In this document: piece by piece, positions 36,073-45,416 of the stretch
How the letters are laid out: every line of letters starts with the position of its first letter
Numbering within the stretch: the first letter of the stretch is position 1
Source: a bacterium
GTDB taxonomy: Bacteria > Myxococcota_A > Bradymonadia > Bradymonadales > Bradymonadaceae
Assembly (NCBI GenBank): GCA_030427705.1
Contig: JAUIBR010000003.1
Location: forward strand, 62,001-126,000
Reading direction: 5' to 3'
DNA: 64,000 nucleotides
Notes under the pieces: model-generated
The model's input: only the letters and a program-made list of their open reading frames with translations
Databases searched by the model: none
Told to the model about the DNA's origin: nothing
Program-made: the position numbers and the translations under genes

Positions 36073-37731
36073 TTACTCCAAGGCCCGGGAAACCAGCTCT
36101 CGCGCGTCCAGATCGAAGGTCCGCACGCGATTGCCGTAGAAATACAGAAGGTTTGTGTGGTTCACACGCACGCCGCTGGGCACGTATTCGACCGCAGCGG
36201 GCACGTGATACATCGTCAGAGTGCTGATTCCGGAGTCCACGATTTCATCGATGGAGCCGTTTGCGACCAGCGGTGCGAGGTGCACTTTCTCCAGATCAGC
36301 CAACCGACGAATCTCGCTAACCAACTCGCCGACCGTCGATCGAAGCTCGTGCCACGGGATGGTCTCGTCGAAGTTCAAGCGCATCAACTGATAGACGTCG
36401 AGCTTCGGATAACGATGTCGAATCAGCTCGAAAAGCGCGTACGCCACCACCAACGAGCTCACCAACACCGTGTTCTTCACGAACGACTCACCGATGCGTT
36501 TGCCGGTGTAGCGCGTGTATTCGCGGTCGCGTTGTGTGTCGTGCACGATGTCGCCGGTGGACAACGAGCGCACAAAATCCGTCGCATCGATGCGGCGTCC
36601 ACGGTCGTCATACGACTCACCGTCGCCTTCCACGCGATTTCCGAAGACATCCATCGGCTGGCCGTAGCGAATGATGGTCGTCGAATCCATGCGCACCGTG
36701 TTCATGACGAAGCGCACAATCGTAGAAATCTGGTTGAATTCGTCATCCGGCAGGAAGTAGCGCGCGCGTCCTGAACGGCGCAGATGCTCGCGAATCAACG
36801 ATTCGCCTTCCAAGACCAGGTTGTAGTTGATGGTCGCCGGACAGATGAAAATCGGCCGGTTCTGACCTTTCTCGAGGTTGCTGATATACGCAGAAACCGC
36901 GGTTCCCAGCAGGCCGAGTTTAAGGTTCGACTCGACGATATTTGACCGGCAGCGCGTCCCACCTGGGAAGAAAAGGCTGTGATAGCCGCGCTCCAACAAC
37001 ACCTGCGAGTACGATTTCAAAATCGACTTGTAGACGTTGTGCTTAATGCGTCGATCAACCTTGTACGCGCCCAGGTTGTGCATGAAGAAGCTGGTCAGCG
37101 GATTTGTGAACAGGTTCTTACCCGCACCATACGTGACCGGCGGCAGGCCCGCGTGTTCAAGCGACCAACCCATCACTATCGAATCCATGTTCGAACTATG
37201 GGTAGGCACCACGACCAGCGTCCCGATTTCGGCGAGCTTGCGCATGGTGTCGGTATGGCCCTCAACCACGACGCGGTCGCCAAGGTTTCGCAGCTGTCGA
37301 ATCCCCTCGCGGAACGAGTTGTTCACACCAGGAATGACGCCGACGTCTTGCGCCCGGAACAGGAAACTCAAGCCTAGCGGCAGAGCGCCTGTCGCGAGTT
37401 TAAACACCTGCGGGTCAAACTTCCCTGCGGTGTCGTCGGTATAGGACTCAATCAGGTCCCGTAAAATGTCGCGTTTTTGGTCTTCGGATAGGTGCGTCAG
37501 ACTTCGCGCCATCGACTTCCACCAGCCGCGGTCGCGAATCTCTTCTTCAGGGCCTTGCTCAGTGCGCAGACGGTCAATCTCGACGTACGCGGTCTCGTTG
37601 AGCACGTACTCCAGCGCGTTCGCTTCAGACTGCCGTGAAGCGGTCAGGAACTCGTTGTAGACCCGTCGCGTCACCTCGTTCACAAGGTACGGACGCTCCG
37701 AATTGAATCGAAACAGCGGGGCTTCGGTCAT
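36073..37731 (-). CDS. PlsB-like glycerol-3-phosphate/lysophosphatidate acyltransferase
   Basis: A 552-residue protein. The acyltransferase core has the catalytic HSSNMD (H-x4-D, about residue 175), GAGKNLFTNPLTSFFMHNLGAYKVDR, and FFPGGTRCRSN (about 257, the FPEGTRSR block). Length and the long C-terminal helical part fit PlsB-type glycerol-3-phosphate acyltransferases better than the shorter PlsC. It acts at the inner membrane face, attaching the first acyl chain to glycerol-3-phosphate. The tight link to the GpsA-like gene supports this. The ATG at 37731 is unambiguous. Confidence 0.8.
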   Translation of the reverse strand: MTEAPLFRFNSERPYLVNEVTRRVYNEFLTASRQSEANALEYVLNETAYVEIDRLRTEQGPEEEIRDRGWWKSMARSLTHLSEDQKRDILRDLIESYTDDTAGKFDPQVFKLATGALPLGLSFLFRAQDVGVIPGVNNSFREGIRQLRNLGDRVVVEGHTDTMRKLAEIGTLVVVPTHSSNMDSIVMGWSLEHAGLPPVTYGAGKNLFTNPLTSFFMHNLGAYKVDRRIKHNVYKSILKSYSQVLLERGYHSLFFPGGTRCRSNIVESNLKLGLLGTAVSAYISNLEKGQNRPIFICPATINYNLVLEGESLIREHLRRSGRARYFLPDDEFNQISTIVRFVMNTVRMDSTTIIRYGQPMDVFGNRVEGDGESYDDRGRRIDATDFVRSLSTGDIVHDTQRDREYTRYTGKRIGESFVKNTVLVSSLVVAYALFELIRHRYPKLDVYQLMRLNFDETIPWHELRSTVGELVSEIRRLADLEKVHLAPLVANGSIDEIVDSGISTLTMYHVPAAVEYVPSGVRVNHTNLLYFYGNRVRTFDLDARELVSRALE

Positions 37732-37905
37732 TTCGGTCTCTCGGTTGGGGGAACGTCGTTAGCATCAGGCAAACACGCCCGATCGAGCAACAAAGAAAAA
37801 AAATTGGAACCTTTTGGATAGCCGGCTGTCGATCCACCTGAACACGATCACCGGATGCGCAGCTCGCTAGGGGCCGCACCAAATCTAGCCTTAAAGGGGT
37901 TCGCC

Positions 37906-39315
37906 ATGTCTGTAATCCATGCAGAAGATACTACAGTTGCGTCCAATTCACAGGAATTCTCGACCTCCTTTTTGGGAGGTGCCGAAGGCGACCACCTAGA
38001 GGTCGCATTCTTCTGGAAAGACCAGATTATAAGCGTCTCTCAGTACCTTGACGCCGTGGAAGTTGGTGATGATCCCGACCTACATGACATCGTCGCTCCG
38101 GGCTTGGACTTTCCTCAACCCTTGGTCGACGGCCGCGTGCTGACTGTGCACGAGTCGATGACGACATACATCAACGACGACGAATACGTTTGGACGCTGC
38201 CCGATTTCATCCATGAAGGCATCGCCCGTCCTATCAGTGGCGGCTGGTACGAGATCGACTTGGGCCAGAACTACCGCGCCCAGGTCATCTGGGACGACTA
38301 TATGTTCCTCGTTCGATTCTCGGACCAGCTGGTCGCCGACAAGACCATCGGCTTCGACCGCGACCCCGTTCCTTTCGTCAGCATCAGCGCATTCACGCAT
38401 ATCCTGATGTTGATGTTGATCTTCACCATCCCCGAGAGCGCCGGCGCACTCGAGCTCGACGGTCACCTGGCCAACGACCGATTTGTGCAGATGGCACTTG
38501 AGCCAGAACAACACGAACCGCTCAAACCCGATTGGTTGGACAAGGGCGATGACTCGAAGGCATCAGCTGCTCATGCTGGCGAAGAAGGTCAAGCCGGTGA
38601 CCCTGAAGAAACGGCTACCGGGAAGAAGCTGGCCATCAAAGGCCCAACCGATAATGAAGACATCGAAATCAAAAAGCTTCGTGACCAGCAAATCGCCATG
38701 AACGCTGGCATCGCGGGTAGCTTCGAGGCGCAGCTGGCATCGACTCTGGGCACCGGAACGGAATCTATCGGTTCCGATGCACAGCACGCGGTCGGAAACC
38801 TCGACGGACGCGACGTCGGCGCTTCCGCAGGCTTCGGTGGGCTGGGCGTTACAGGCGGCCGTCACGGCGGCGGCGGAATCAAAGAGGGAAGCCTGGGCAT
38901 CGCTCGCGTGAACACCAAAGGCAAGCACTCCGGCGACGGACGCTACGGCGACGGGCACACGATGGACGACCGCGACGCGACTGTCCCTGGCGAGGTTGTG
39001 CCGCAGCCATTTAAGTTCGAAGGCAGCTTGGACCGCGAAATCATCAAACGTGTCATCCGCAAGAACCGCCGGGCCCTCAAGGCTTGCTACGAACCCGAAT
39101 TGCAAAAGAACAAACGCTTGTCCGGCGAGGTGGTCGTGAAGTTCACGATTTCCGGTCAGGGCAACGTGATTTCAGCCCGCACCGAATCGACAACGCTCAA
39201 GAACGCCAAGGTCGAGAGCTGCGTGAACAAACGCATCCGACGCTTCATCTTCCCTGAACCTAATGGTGGTGGGTTGGTTGTTGTGCGGTACCCTTTCCGG
39301 TTTTCTGCGAACTAG
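37906..39315 (+). CDS. AgmX/PglI-type TonB-like protein
   Basis: About 469 residues from the ATG at 37906, with AAAGGGG upstream. The N-terminal 150 residues are a soluble domain (HLEVAFFWKDQIISVSQYL). A membrane segment follows (THILMLMLIFTIPESAG, about 165-182), then a Gly/Lys/Asp-rich linker, and a C-terminal AgmX/PglI domain: RVIRKNRRALKACYEPEL, SGEVVVKFTISGQGNVISA and VESCVNKRIRRFIFP. This domain resembles TonB C-termini and occurs in myxobacterial gliding and envelope proteins, with two conserved Cys (in KACYE and ESCVN). It probably couples inner membrane energy to an envelope machine. The stop abuts a large family A array. Confidence 0.82.
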   Translation: MSVIHAEDTTVASNSQEFSTSFLGGAEGDHLEVAFFWKDQIISVSQYLDAVEVGDDPDLHDIVAPGLDFPQPLVDGRVLTVHESMTTYINDDEYVWTLPDFIHEGIARPISGGWYEIDLGQNYRAQVIWDDYMFLVRFSDQLVADKTIGFDRDPVPFVSISAFTHILMLMLIFTIPESAGALELDGHLANDRFVQMALEPEQHEPLKPDWLDKGDDSKASAAHAGEEGQAGDPEETATGKKLAIKGPTDNEDIEIKKLRDQQIAMNAGIAGSFEAQLASTLGTGTESIGSDAQHAVGNLDGRDVGASAGFGGLGVTGGRHGGGGIKEGSLGIARVNTKGKHSGDGRYGDGHTMDDRDATVPGEVVPQPFKFEGSLDREIIKRVIRKNRRALKACYEPELQKNKRLSGEVVVKFTISGQGNVISARTESTTLKNAKVESCVNKRIRRFIFPEPNGGGLVVVRYPFRFSAN

Positions 39316-39316
39316 G

Positions 39317-39665
39317 GGTTCGGCTTCGCCTCACCGATTTGGTTCCCTTCGGTCACCGATTTGGTTCCCTTCGGTCACCGATTTGGTTCCCTTCGGTCAC
39401 CGATTTGGTTCCCTTCGGTCACCGATTTGGTTCCCTAACCCCGGTGAGGCAAAGCCGAACCACCCCGGTGAGCACCGCGAACCACCCCGGTGAGCATCGC
39501 GAACCACCCCGGTGAGGCAAAGCCGAACCAAACCGGTGAGGCAAAGCCGAACCAAACCGGTGAGCACCGCGAACCAAATCGGTGAGCATCGCGAACCACC
39601 CCGGTGAGGCAAAGCCGAACCAAACCGGTGAGCACCGCGAACCAAACCGGTGACCGAAGGGAACC
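39317..39665. repeat. Family A double array with an internal orientation switch, 15 units and one half unit
   Basis: Between two convergent genes. The first five units read GGTTC...TCACC on + (one GGTTCGGCTTCGCCTCACC, then four GGTTCCCTTCGGTCACC). At about 39437 a half unit (GGTTCCC) joins ten units in the opposite orientation (GGTGAGGCAAAGCCGAACC, GGTGAGCACCGCGAACC, GGTGAGCATCGCGAACC, and finally GGTGACCGAAGGGAACC). Each half therefore has the same orientation relative to the gene whose stop codon it touches. Confidence 0.95.
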
Positions 39666-39666
39666 C

Positions 39667-41898
39667 CTAGGATGCGTGTAGTTTCTTAATCTTCTTGTCG
39701 TCATCCCCGGGACGGTCATCATATCCGTACCGGTGATAGTAGTAGTACTGGTAGCCGTAGCCAGCCTCACGCTTGATGTCGTTAAGCACACAACCAACAA
39801 GCGGAGCTCCAATACCTTCAAGCTGCTCGATCGAGCGCTTCAGGATGTCCTTTCGGGTCTGACCAAACTTCAACACCAACAACACAGCATCGACCGTCTG
39901 GCTCAAGATGAGCGCGTCTGCCACGGCGCCGATTGGCGGCGAGTCAAAGATGACGCGGTCGTACTTCTCGCGAAGCTCTTCCAACACATGACCGAATCGC
40001 TCGGTGTGCAGAAGCTCGGTGGGGTTTGGAGGGATATGCCCAGCCGGCATTACGAAAAGGTTCTCGATTTCGGTCGGCTGAACTGCCTCATCCAAGGTCG
40101 TTTCCTTCGCCAACACATCGGCGAGTCCGATGGTGTTCTTGATTCCCACAGCCTTGTGGATTCGTGGACGACGAAGGTCGTTATCGATAAGCAGGGTGCG
40201 CTTTCCAGACTGTGCGATAGCAATCGCCATGTTTGTGGAAATCAGCGTCTTACCCTCACCAGGTCCCGGGCTGGTAACCAAGCTGAAGGTCGGAGCCTTG
40301 TTGTCTGCGTACATGAACATCAAGTTCGTTCGAACCGTCTTGATGCCCTCTGCAAACGAGCTCTTCGGAGCCAGGTGCGTGATGATGTCCAACGGCGATT
40401 CAGACGCACCCATCAGCGACTTGATGGTTGAGGCATCAACCTCAGGCAGTGCACCGATAAGTGGGGCTGACGTGTAGCGTCGGACGTCCTCTTCGCCTTT
40501 GACCGTGTTGTCCAACACCGCAATCAGGAAGATGACACCGCCACCCAGAAGTAGTCCAAGCAGCAGGCTCACACCAAGATTGTACGGAAGGTTCGGGCTG
40601 AACGGGCCTTTCGGAATGACCGCGGCCTCCAGAAGCTCAACCACAGCGCCGTTGTACGTTGCGTTGATATTGAGTTCTTCCGAGCGCTTCATGACCTTGT
40701 CGTAGGTATCTTGAACAACCTGCGCGCGGTCTTTCAGCTCACCAAACCCGGTTCCCAATTCTTTCAGCTCAGCCGCCTTCTCCTCGTGTTTCTTCAATCG
40801 TTGTTGAATGGAAGTACGTTGCCGTTTCAGGAACTGCACTTTGTTCACGACAGAACTAATCGACCGATTCACTTCCTCTTCGATCGCCTTATCGACGATC
40901 GCGAGTTGGTCCTTTGTGCCAACCACGACCTCGTGTCGTTCTCCGAAAACAGTCAGATGCTCAGCAAGCTTCTTCCTGAGATCGCGCTGTTGCGAGACAA
41001 GCTCAGGCAAAGACTCGCTACCTGCAAACTCTGCGATGTCGGTTTTGCTCTGGCCCTCTTTCTCCATCTGACGGATTTGGGCCAGAAGTGCTTCCTGAAC
41101 GGCGAGTTTGTTCTCGACATCGTTCAGCTCGGTGTTGGCCGAATCAATATCGGATGCAGTTCGTCGCTTTTCGTCATCGAAGCTCGTTCGGATGACATTG
41201 GCGTGCTTGCTATCGAACTCATGAATCTTCGAGCGAGCGTCCAAAACCTGCTGTTGAGCGCTCGTGACGCGCTCATCGAAGTACGTCGCGATCTGCTTGA
41301 CGCCCTGACTTTGGAACTCTTGTGTGTAGTCCACATAAGTCTCGGCGTAGATATTCGCGACCTCTGCCGCAAGAGTTGGGTCACTCGAGGTCACCGTCAC
41401 AACCGCGACGCGGCTATCATCCAAGAGCGCGAGTTCGGTCATTCCCTCGATGACACCCGAGGCCATTTCCAGCCGCTGTTCGGGCGTGAAGTCTGCACCC
41501 TGAGCGGACTTTAGGGGGGCCAACCGTTCGTCCTTGAGGCCATCCATATTCTCGACGACACGGCCAAGGAACCAATCAGAGCGCAAGATTTGGCGCTGCG
41601 TGTTCCAGAAATGTTCAAATTGCCAACGTCCACCAGGATCCATCACGTCAACACGTTCGATGTTACGACCGAACACGTTCGATTGGTTCTGGTGGAAGAT
41701 GATCTTGGATTCGGCTTTGAATAGGCGTGGTTGCTGTTTCGTGAAGAAATAGCCACCGGTTACGACGATGATCGACGCCAAGAGCAGGATCCAATAATAC
41801 CGCCGCAACAAGCCCCAATAGAAGCCGATAAGCTGTGCTGTTGACCCGTCGCTTTCGTCAAACGAGTCATGTTCGAATGGATCCGATTCGATCATCAA
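39667..41898 (-). CDS. wzc: Wzc-type polysaccharide co-polymerase / bacterial tyrosine kinase
   Basis: A 743-residue BY-kinase. The Wzz domain starts with membrane segment YYWILLLASIIVVTGGYFF (about 34-52) and ends with LLLGLLLGGGVIFLIAVL. A long coiled-coil region (about 200-400) separates the two. The kinase has Walker A GPGEGKTLIS (about 545), Walker A' LLIDNDLRRPR and Walker B RVIFDSPP. The C-terminus carries a Tyr cluster (YGYQYYYYHRYGY) for autophosphorylation. It controls chain length and export of capsule or exopolysaccharide. The divergent neighbour is an O-antigen-ligase-like protein, consistent with a polysaccharide locus. Confidence 0.93.
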   Translation of the reverse strand: MMIESDPFEHDSFDESDGSTAQLIGFYWGLLRRYYWILLLASIIVVTGGYFFTKQQPRLFKAESKIIFHQNQSNVFGRNIERVDVMDPGGRWQFEHFWNTQRQILRSDWFLGRVVENMDGLKDERLAPLKSAQGADFTPEQRLEMASGVIEGMTELALLDDSRVAVVTVTSSDPTLAAEVANIYAETYVDYTQEFQSQGVKQIATYFDERVTSAQQQVLDARSKIHEFDSKHANVIRTSFDDEKRRTASDIDSANTELNDVENKLAVQEALLAQIRQMEKEGQSKTDIAEFAGSESLPELVSQQRDLRKKLAEHLTVFGERHEVVVGTKDQLAIVDKAIEEEVNRSISSVVNKVQFLKRQRTSIQQRLKKHEEKAAELKELGTGFGELKDRAQVVQDTYDKVMKRSEELNINATYNGAVVELLEAAVIPKGPFSPNLPYNLGVSLLLGLLLGGGVIFLIAVLDNTVKGEEDVRRYTSAPLIGALPEVDASTIKSLMGASESPLDIITHLAPKSSFAEGIKTVRTNLMFMYADNKAPTFSLVTSPGPGEGKTLISTNMAIAIAQSGKRTLLIDNDLRRPRIHKAVGIKNTIGLADVLAKETTLDEAVQPTEIENLFVMPAGHIPPNPTELLHTERFGHVLEELREKYDRVIFDSPPIGAVADALILSQTVDAVLLVLKFGQTRKDILKRSIEQLEGIGAPLVGCVLNDIKREAGYGYQYYYYHRYGYDDRPGDDDKKIKKLHAS

Positions 41899-42054
41899 TC
41901 CGCCTTAGTGGGCAGCCATCCAATAATAGGCCATTGCTATTTCTAGCGAAAAACAACCATGGATATCAAAAAATTCGTGGCCTAGCAGGGCGGCCGATAC
42001 TAGAGAGTTTGTGTTACAACGTCAATTTAGCCCCTTAGAAAAGGCGGAGCGGTA

Positions 42055-44526
42055 GTGGCCTCTATTCCCAGAAAACTTGAGTTGGTTTCCCTGATCGCGC
42101 TCCAAGCGGCGATCGTGGTCTCCGTGCTCGCGCTGGGAAGTGTACATACTGTCTGGGTTTCCGTGGTTTTGGCGTTGGTTACCGTGTCGCTCGCCCTCGT
42201 ATTCGTACGCGCACGCCAACGTGAGCAGACGGTTCGTTTTGGGACGTTCGGGCTCGCGTTTCTGGTGTTGGCGGGTTGGAGCGCGATTCAGGCGATACCA
42301 CTTCCATCTTGGTTGATTGGACTGATCAGTCCCAATAATGCGGAGATGTTTGAATCAAGCTGGACTGCGGCTTTCAATGTCGAGGCGCCTTCGGTTTGGC
42401 GTACGATCTCGCTCGACCCGAAGACGACCTTGGACCGGGCGATGCGCTTTTGCGCCTTGGGATTTGCGGCCATCGCGACCTTGAACATGCGAAAGCGCGC
42501 CATGATTTGGCGCGTGTCATTCATCACGGTTTTGAGCGCGGCCGCGGCTTCTGTGTTGATTGGTTTGGCGCACAAACTGACGGGGCAGGTCGAGTACTAC
42601 GGCGTGTACAAGGCATTGATTAAGCCCGGGATGACGACCTTTGTGAGCGCAAATCACGCGGCGTCATTGCTGGGGTTGGGCACGCTGATGGCGTGCGCAG
42701 GGGCTTACCGGGGCATCACGAACAACGACAAGCGTGCAACCGCAGCTTCACTGCTCGCCGCGCTTGTGCTGTTTACCCCGACAATTGAGCTGGATTCAGC
42801 TGGTGCGACGATCTTGATGGTGTTGTGCCTCGGGCTGTTCGGGCTCGTCGTTTCGCCCCGAGTCACTCGAAAACAGCTGGCTGCGGCCGCGGGAGCAGTC
42901 GTCGCTGGAGCGGTTGCGCTCCTCGCCGCAAGCCGCACGATGCCCGAACACCCAGCCGTTTTGTGGGTCACGCACAGCCTCGAGAGCCGACTCCATCTGG
43001 TTGGGACAACACTTCGCACAAGCGCGGATTATTGGCTGGTGGGAAGTGGTGCGGGTTCGGTCGATCGAGTGATGAAGCCGCATTTCGACTGGAACCTGCT
43101 GGTCGGTGTGCGCGTTCCGACGATTGAGACCGAGTGGGTTGAGTGGTTGCTGACGATGGGTTGGCCAATCTCGATCCTCACGTTTGTATTGATCGGTGCC
43201 TATGCGTTGAACTTCCGTCCGGAGCCCGCAGAATCTGACCGTCGTCGGTTTTTCCGTGCCTACTCGACCGCAGTCTTCGCGTACATCATTTGCATCGGCG
43301 CGTTGCACTTCCCGTTCTTTGCGCTCGGCGTTTCGCTGCCTATGGTCGTTGCGCTTGAGGTTGGCATTCGCCAACTTCACCACCTGCACGGCGATGACGA
43401 GACGGTGTTTCCGTTCCGTGAGTTCAACGTTCGCCTGGCAGTCTTGGGTCTCGTCGTGGCATTTCCTGTTTTGCTCTTCGTTGGCTTCGCTGCCTTTGAT
43501 ACCGGTGATGAAGTCCCACGACCGCTCGACGAGGATGCCGCGAAATACTGGGTGGAGCACACGCCCGGCGAAAGCCAAATTTACACAGCGCTCGCGCAAC
43601 AGGCGTTGGATAAAGACGACGTCGAGAGCGCAGCACGACTGGTGGACTACGCCGCAAAGGTTGAGCCGACGCCGCGCATGCACACGTTCAAGGCCTTCAT
43701 ATTGGCGCAAGCGGGCGAAACGCAGCGGGCAATTGAGGAGTACAAACTCGTTGCCGATTCTCACATGGCATATCGCGCAGCGACCGACGCCGGCACCTTC
43801 TTCCCCAATGTCGCCGACGTCGCCGATGCGTTGCAGACCTACAAGCCTTACGCATGGCAATTGGCGAGTCGTGAGATTCGTAAACGCAAAGGCGTGTTGG
43901 CCGAGATTGAATTCGCATCGCGTCTGGTCGAACTCAACGGCGGTGTTGCCGAATCCCACGAACTGCTCGCCGAAGCGTACTTGGCCGCAAAACAACCCGA
44001 GGTCGCCGAGTTGGTGGCACGGTACATGGTCATTGAGCGGCTCAAAAACGAAGCCGGACAAGGGCCACAGGGATACGCAATCTGGATCAAGGCCTTGCAG
44101 GCTCAGGGGCAAAAGGACGAGGCCGTCGCGCTCACATTCGAAGCGTTCAAGGCGGTACCTGGCGACCCAAAGATTCAGCGCGCAGTCATCGTCATCAACG
44201 ACTTCAACGTCATTAAGGCCAATAAAGACGCGTATGAAGACGCCGTCGAGCTTGGCTGCAGCCCGCCCGTTCCCGATGCCCAACGGATGTTGTGTTTGAT
44301 CGCAGAATCCCGGGTCGCCGAGGCTGAAGGCGACCTCGACGCGGCCGAACGCCCGCTCAAAGTCATCACTCGCCGCCACAACAACCCGATGGAGCAAGCA
44401 CGGTTCTACGTGCGCAACCGACAATGCAGCAAACTCCCGAAACTACGGGCTGAGCTGGACGATGAAGACCCCAAGGGTGCAGTCATTGAGGGGCTCGTCA
44501 AATCCTGCATTGGAGGAGGCCGGTAG
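42055..44526 (+). CDS. O-antigen ligase/polymerase-like membrane protein with TPR-like C-terminus
   Basis: An 823-residue protein with GTG start at 42055 after GGCGGAG. The first 480 residues contain about 11-12 hydrophobic helices (LISLIALQAAIVVSVLALG-type N-terminus, FLVLAGWSAIQAIPLPSWLIG, LLAALVLFTPTIELDSAGA). The periplasmic loop has ESRLHLVGTTLRTSADYWLVGSGAGS, typical of Wzy_C/WaaL-like proteins. The remaining 340 residues are soluble TPR-like helices (ALAQQALDKDDVESAARLVDYAAK). This combination is common in WaaL/Wzy-like and PglL-like enzymes that link or polymerise glycans. It is divergent from wzc. Confidence 0.8.
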   Translation: MASIPRKLELVSLIALQAAIVVSVLALGSVHTVWVSVVLALVTVSLALVFVRARQREQTVRFGTFGLAFLVLAGWSAIQAIPLPSWLIGLISPNNAEMFESSWTAAFNVEAPSVWRTISLDPKTTLDRAMRFCALGFAAIATLNMRKRAMIWRVSFITVLSAAAASVLIGLAHKLTGQVEYYGVYKALIKPGMTTFVSANHAASLLGLGTLMACAGAYRGITNNDKRATAASLLAALVLFTPTIELDSAGATILMVLCLGLFGLVVSPRVTRKQLAAAAGAVVAGAVALLAASRTMPEHPAVLWVTHSLESRLHLVGTTLRTSADYWLVGSGAGSVDRVMKPHFDWNLLVGVRVPTIETEWVEWLLTMGWPISILTFVLIGAYALNFRPEPAESDRRRFFRAYSTAVFAYIICIGALHFPFFALGVSLPMVVALEVGIRQLHHLHGDDETVFPFREFNVRLAVLGLVVAFPVLLFVGFAAFDTGDEVPRPLDEDAAKYWVEHTPGESQIYTALAQQALDKDDVESAARLVDYAAKVEPTPRMHTFKAFILAQAGETQRAIEEYKLVADSHMAYRAATDAGTFFPNVADVADALQTYKPYAWQLASREIRKRKGVLAEIEFASRLVELNGGVAESHELLAEAYLAAKQPEVAELVARYMVIERLKNEAGQGPQGYAIWIKALQAQGQKDEAVALTFEAFKAVPGDPKIQRAVIVINDFNVIKANKDAYEDAVELGCSPPVPDAQRMLCLIAESRVAEAEGDLDAAERPLKVITRRHNNPMEQARFYVRNRQCSKLPKLRAELDDEDPKGAVIEGLVKSCIGGGR

Positions 44527-44537
44527 ATCATGTTTGG

Positions 44538-44795
44538 CTAAGGTTCGAGCTTACACCGACCACGACCCTCTGCGTCTTCCTCGCACACCGCGGATTCTGA
44601 ATTGAGAAACACGCGGCAATCCCGCGTAATGATAACCGTATCTTCAGATTCAGGATCGCCTGGTGGCGGCGAGCAAAACCGCTCAGTAAACTCGTCAACA
44701 CAACGCGGCCGGTACTCCATACGGCTACACTCTTGGTCTGGGCCGCAGCCCGTCAAGCACATGATGGTGAGGAGCCTAAATAAGGTGCCTTTCAT
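44538..44795 (-). CDS. Small Cys-rich lipoprotein, copy 1
   Basis: About 85 residues from the ATG at 44795 (MKGTLFRLLTIMCLTGC). The mature part has Cys in CSRMEYRPRCVDEF, RFCSPPPGDPESED, TRDCRV and AVCEEDAEGRGRCK. The second copy at 45066-45326 has the same layout. No family is recognised. Its start overlaps the end of the upstream lipoprotein remnant by 20 bases. Confidence 0.7.
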   Translation of the reverse strand: MKGTLFRLLTIMCLTGCGPDQECSRMEYRPRCVDEFTERFCSPPPGDPESEDTVIITRDCRVFLNSESAVCEEDAEGRGRCKLEP

Positions 44796-45037
44796 TTGCT
44801 TCCACCCGAAAGTTAAGAATGGTGACGTTGTCTGCTGAAGCATCATTGTTCAGTCCAAGGAGATGAATCTGGCCTGACATGCCTGGACATGAGATGGCAT
44901 CACAATCGGCGATGGTGATGTCTTGAAGCTCGTACTGTTTGCTGAGCGTTGGAAAATCAATTGCACTCCGATTCGTCATCGCCACAGCTCACCATCAACA
45001 GAAGAAGGAAACACAGACCTAGCCTGAAGAGGTTCAC
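44776..45037 (-). pseudogene. Frameshifted small lipoprotein gene upstream of copy 1
   Basis: A GTG at 45037 opens a lipoprotein signal (MNLFRLGLCFLLLLMVSCGDDESE) that meets a stop at 44957-44959. Directly overlapping in another frame is SAIDFPTLSKQYELQDITI, running through CDAISCPGMSGQIHLLGLNND to VEANERHLI and a stop at 44776. Joining the two frames near 44960-44985 would give one lipoprotein of about 85 residues. This is either a frameshift mutation or a sequencing error. A 5'-truncated second copy of its 3' end lies at 45307-45411. Confidence 0.5.
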
Positions 45038-45065
45038 AGTTTCTCGTCAGTATAGGACAGTAACT

Positions 45066-45326
45066 CTATCTTCCGCTCTTGCAACTCGCTCTTCCTTCCG
45101 CGTCCTCTTGACAATATGCGTCTTCTGAATCGAAAAGCACCCGACAATCGCGAGTGATTATTACCGTGTCTTCAGATTCGGGATCGTCAGGAGGTGGAGA
45201 GCAAAACCGTTGTGTGAATTCGTCAACACAACGCGGCCGGTACTCCATCAGACTACATTCAAGGTCTGGCCCGCAACCTGTCAGGTACAACAAGGCCAAC
45301 GCGAGACTAGATAAGATGCCTTTCAT
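45066..45326 (-). CDS. Small Cys-rich lipoprotein, copy 2
   Basis: About 86 residues from the ATG at 45326 (MKGILSSLALALLYLTGC), matching copy 1 across CSLMEYRPRCVDEFTQRF, PESEDTVIITRDCRV and the C-terminal EEDAEGR-like segment, with all mature Cys conserved. The duplication extends upstream of the start for about 85 bases. Both copies are intact, which suggests recent duplication with retained function. Lower GC than the flanking core genes. Confidence 0.7.
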   Translation of the reverse strand: MKGILSSLALALLYLTGCGPDLECSLMEYRPRCVDEFTQRFCSPPPDDPESEDTVIITRDCRVLFDSEDAYCQEDAEGRASCKSGR

Positions 45327-45411
45327 TTGCTTCCACCCGAAAGTTAAGAATGGTGACGTTGTCTGCTGAAACATCATTGTTCAGTCCAAGGACATGAATC
45401 TGGCCTGAAAT
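45307..45411 (-). pseudogene. 5'-truncated copy of the upstream lipoprotein gene end
   Basis: It encodes ISGQIHVLGLNNDVSAD and continues to VEANERHLI plus stop, one residue different (V for A, and V for L) from the matching part of 44776-45037. There is no start codon. It marks the right edge of the tandem duplication of about 325 bases. Confidence 0.6.
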
Positions 45412-45416
45412 ATACC

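Noticed and set aside
42796-44424. A 542-codon open frame opposite the O-antigen-ligase-like gene
   Set aside because: It is antisense to a gene with clear membrane helices and TPR-like sequence; its composition is that of a mirrored high-GC frame and no domain is seen.
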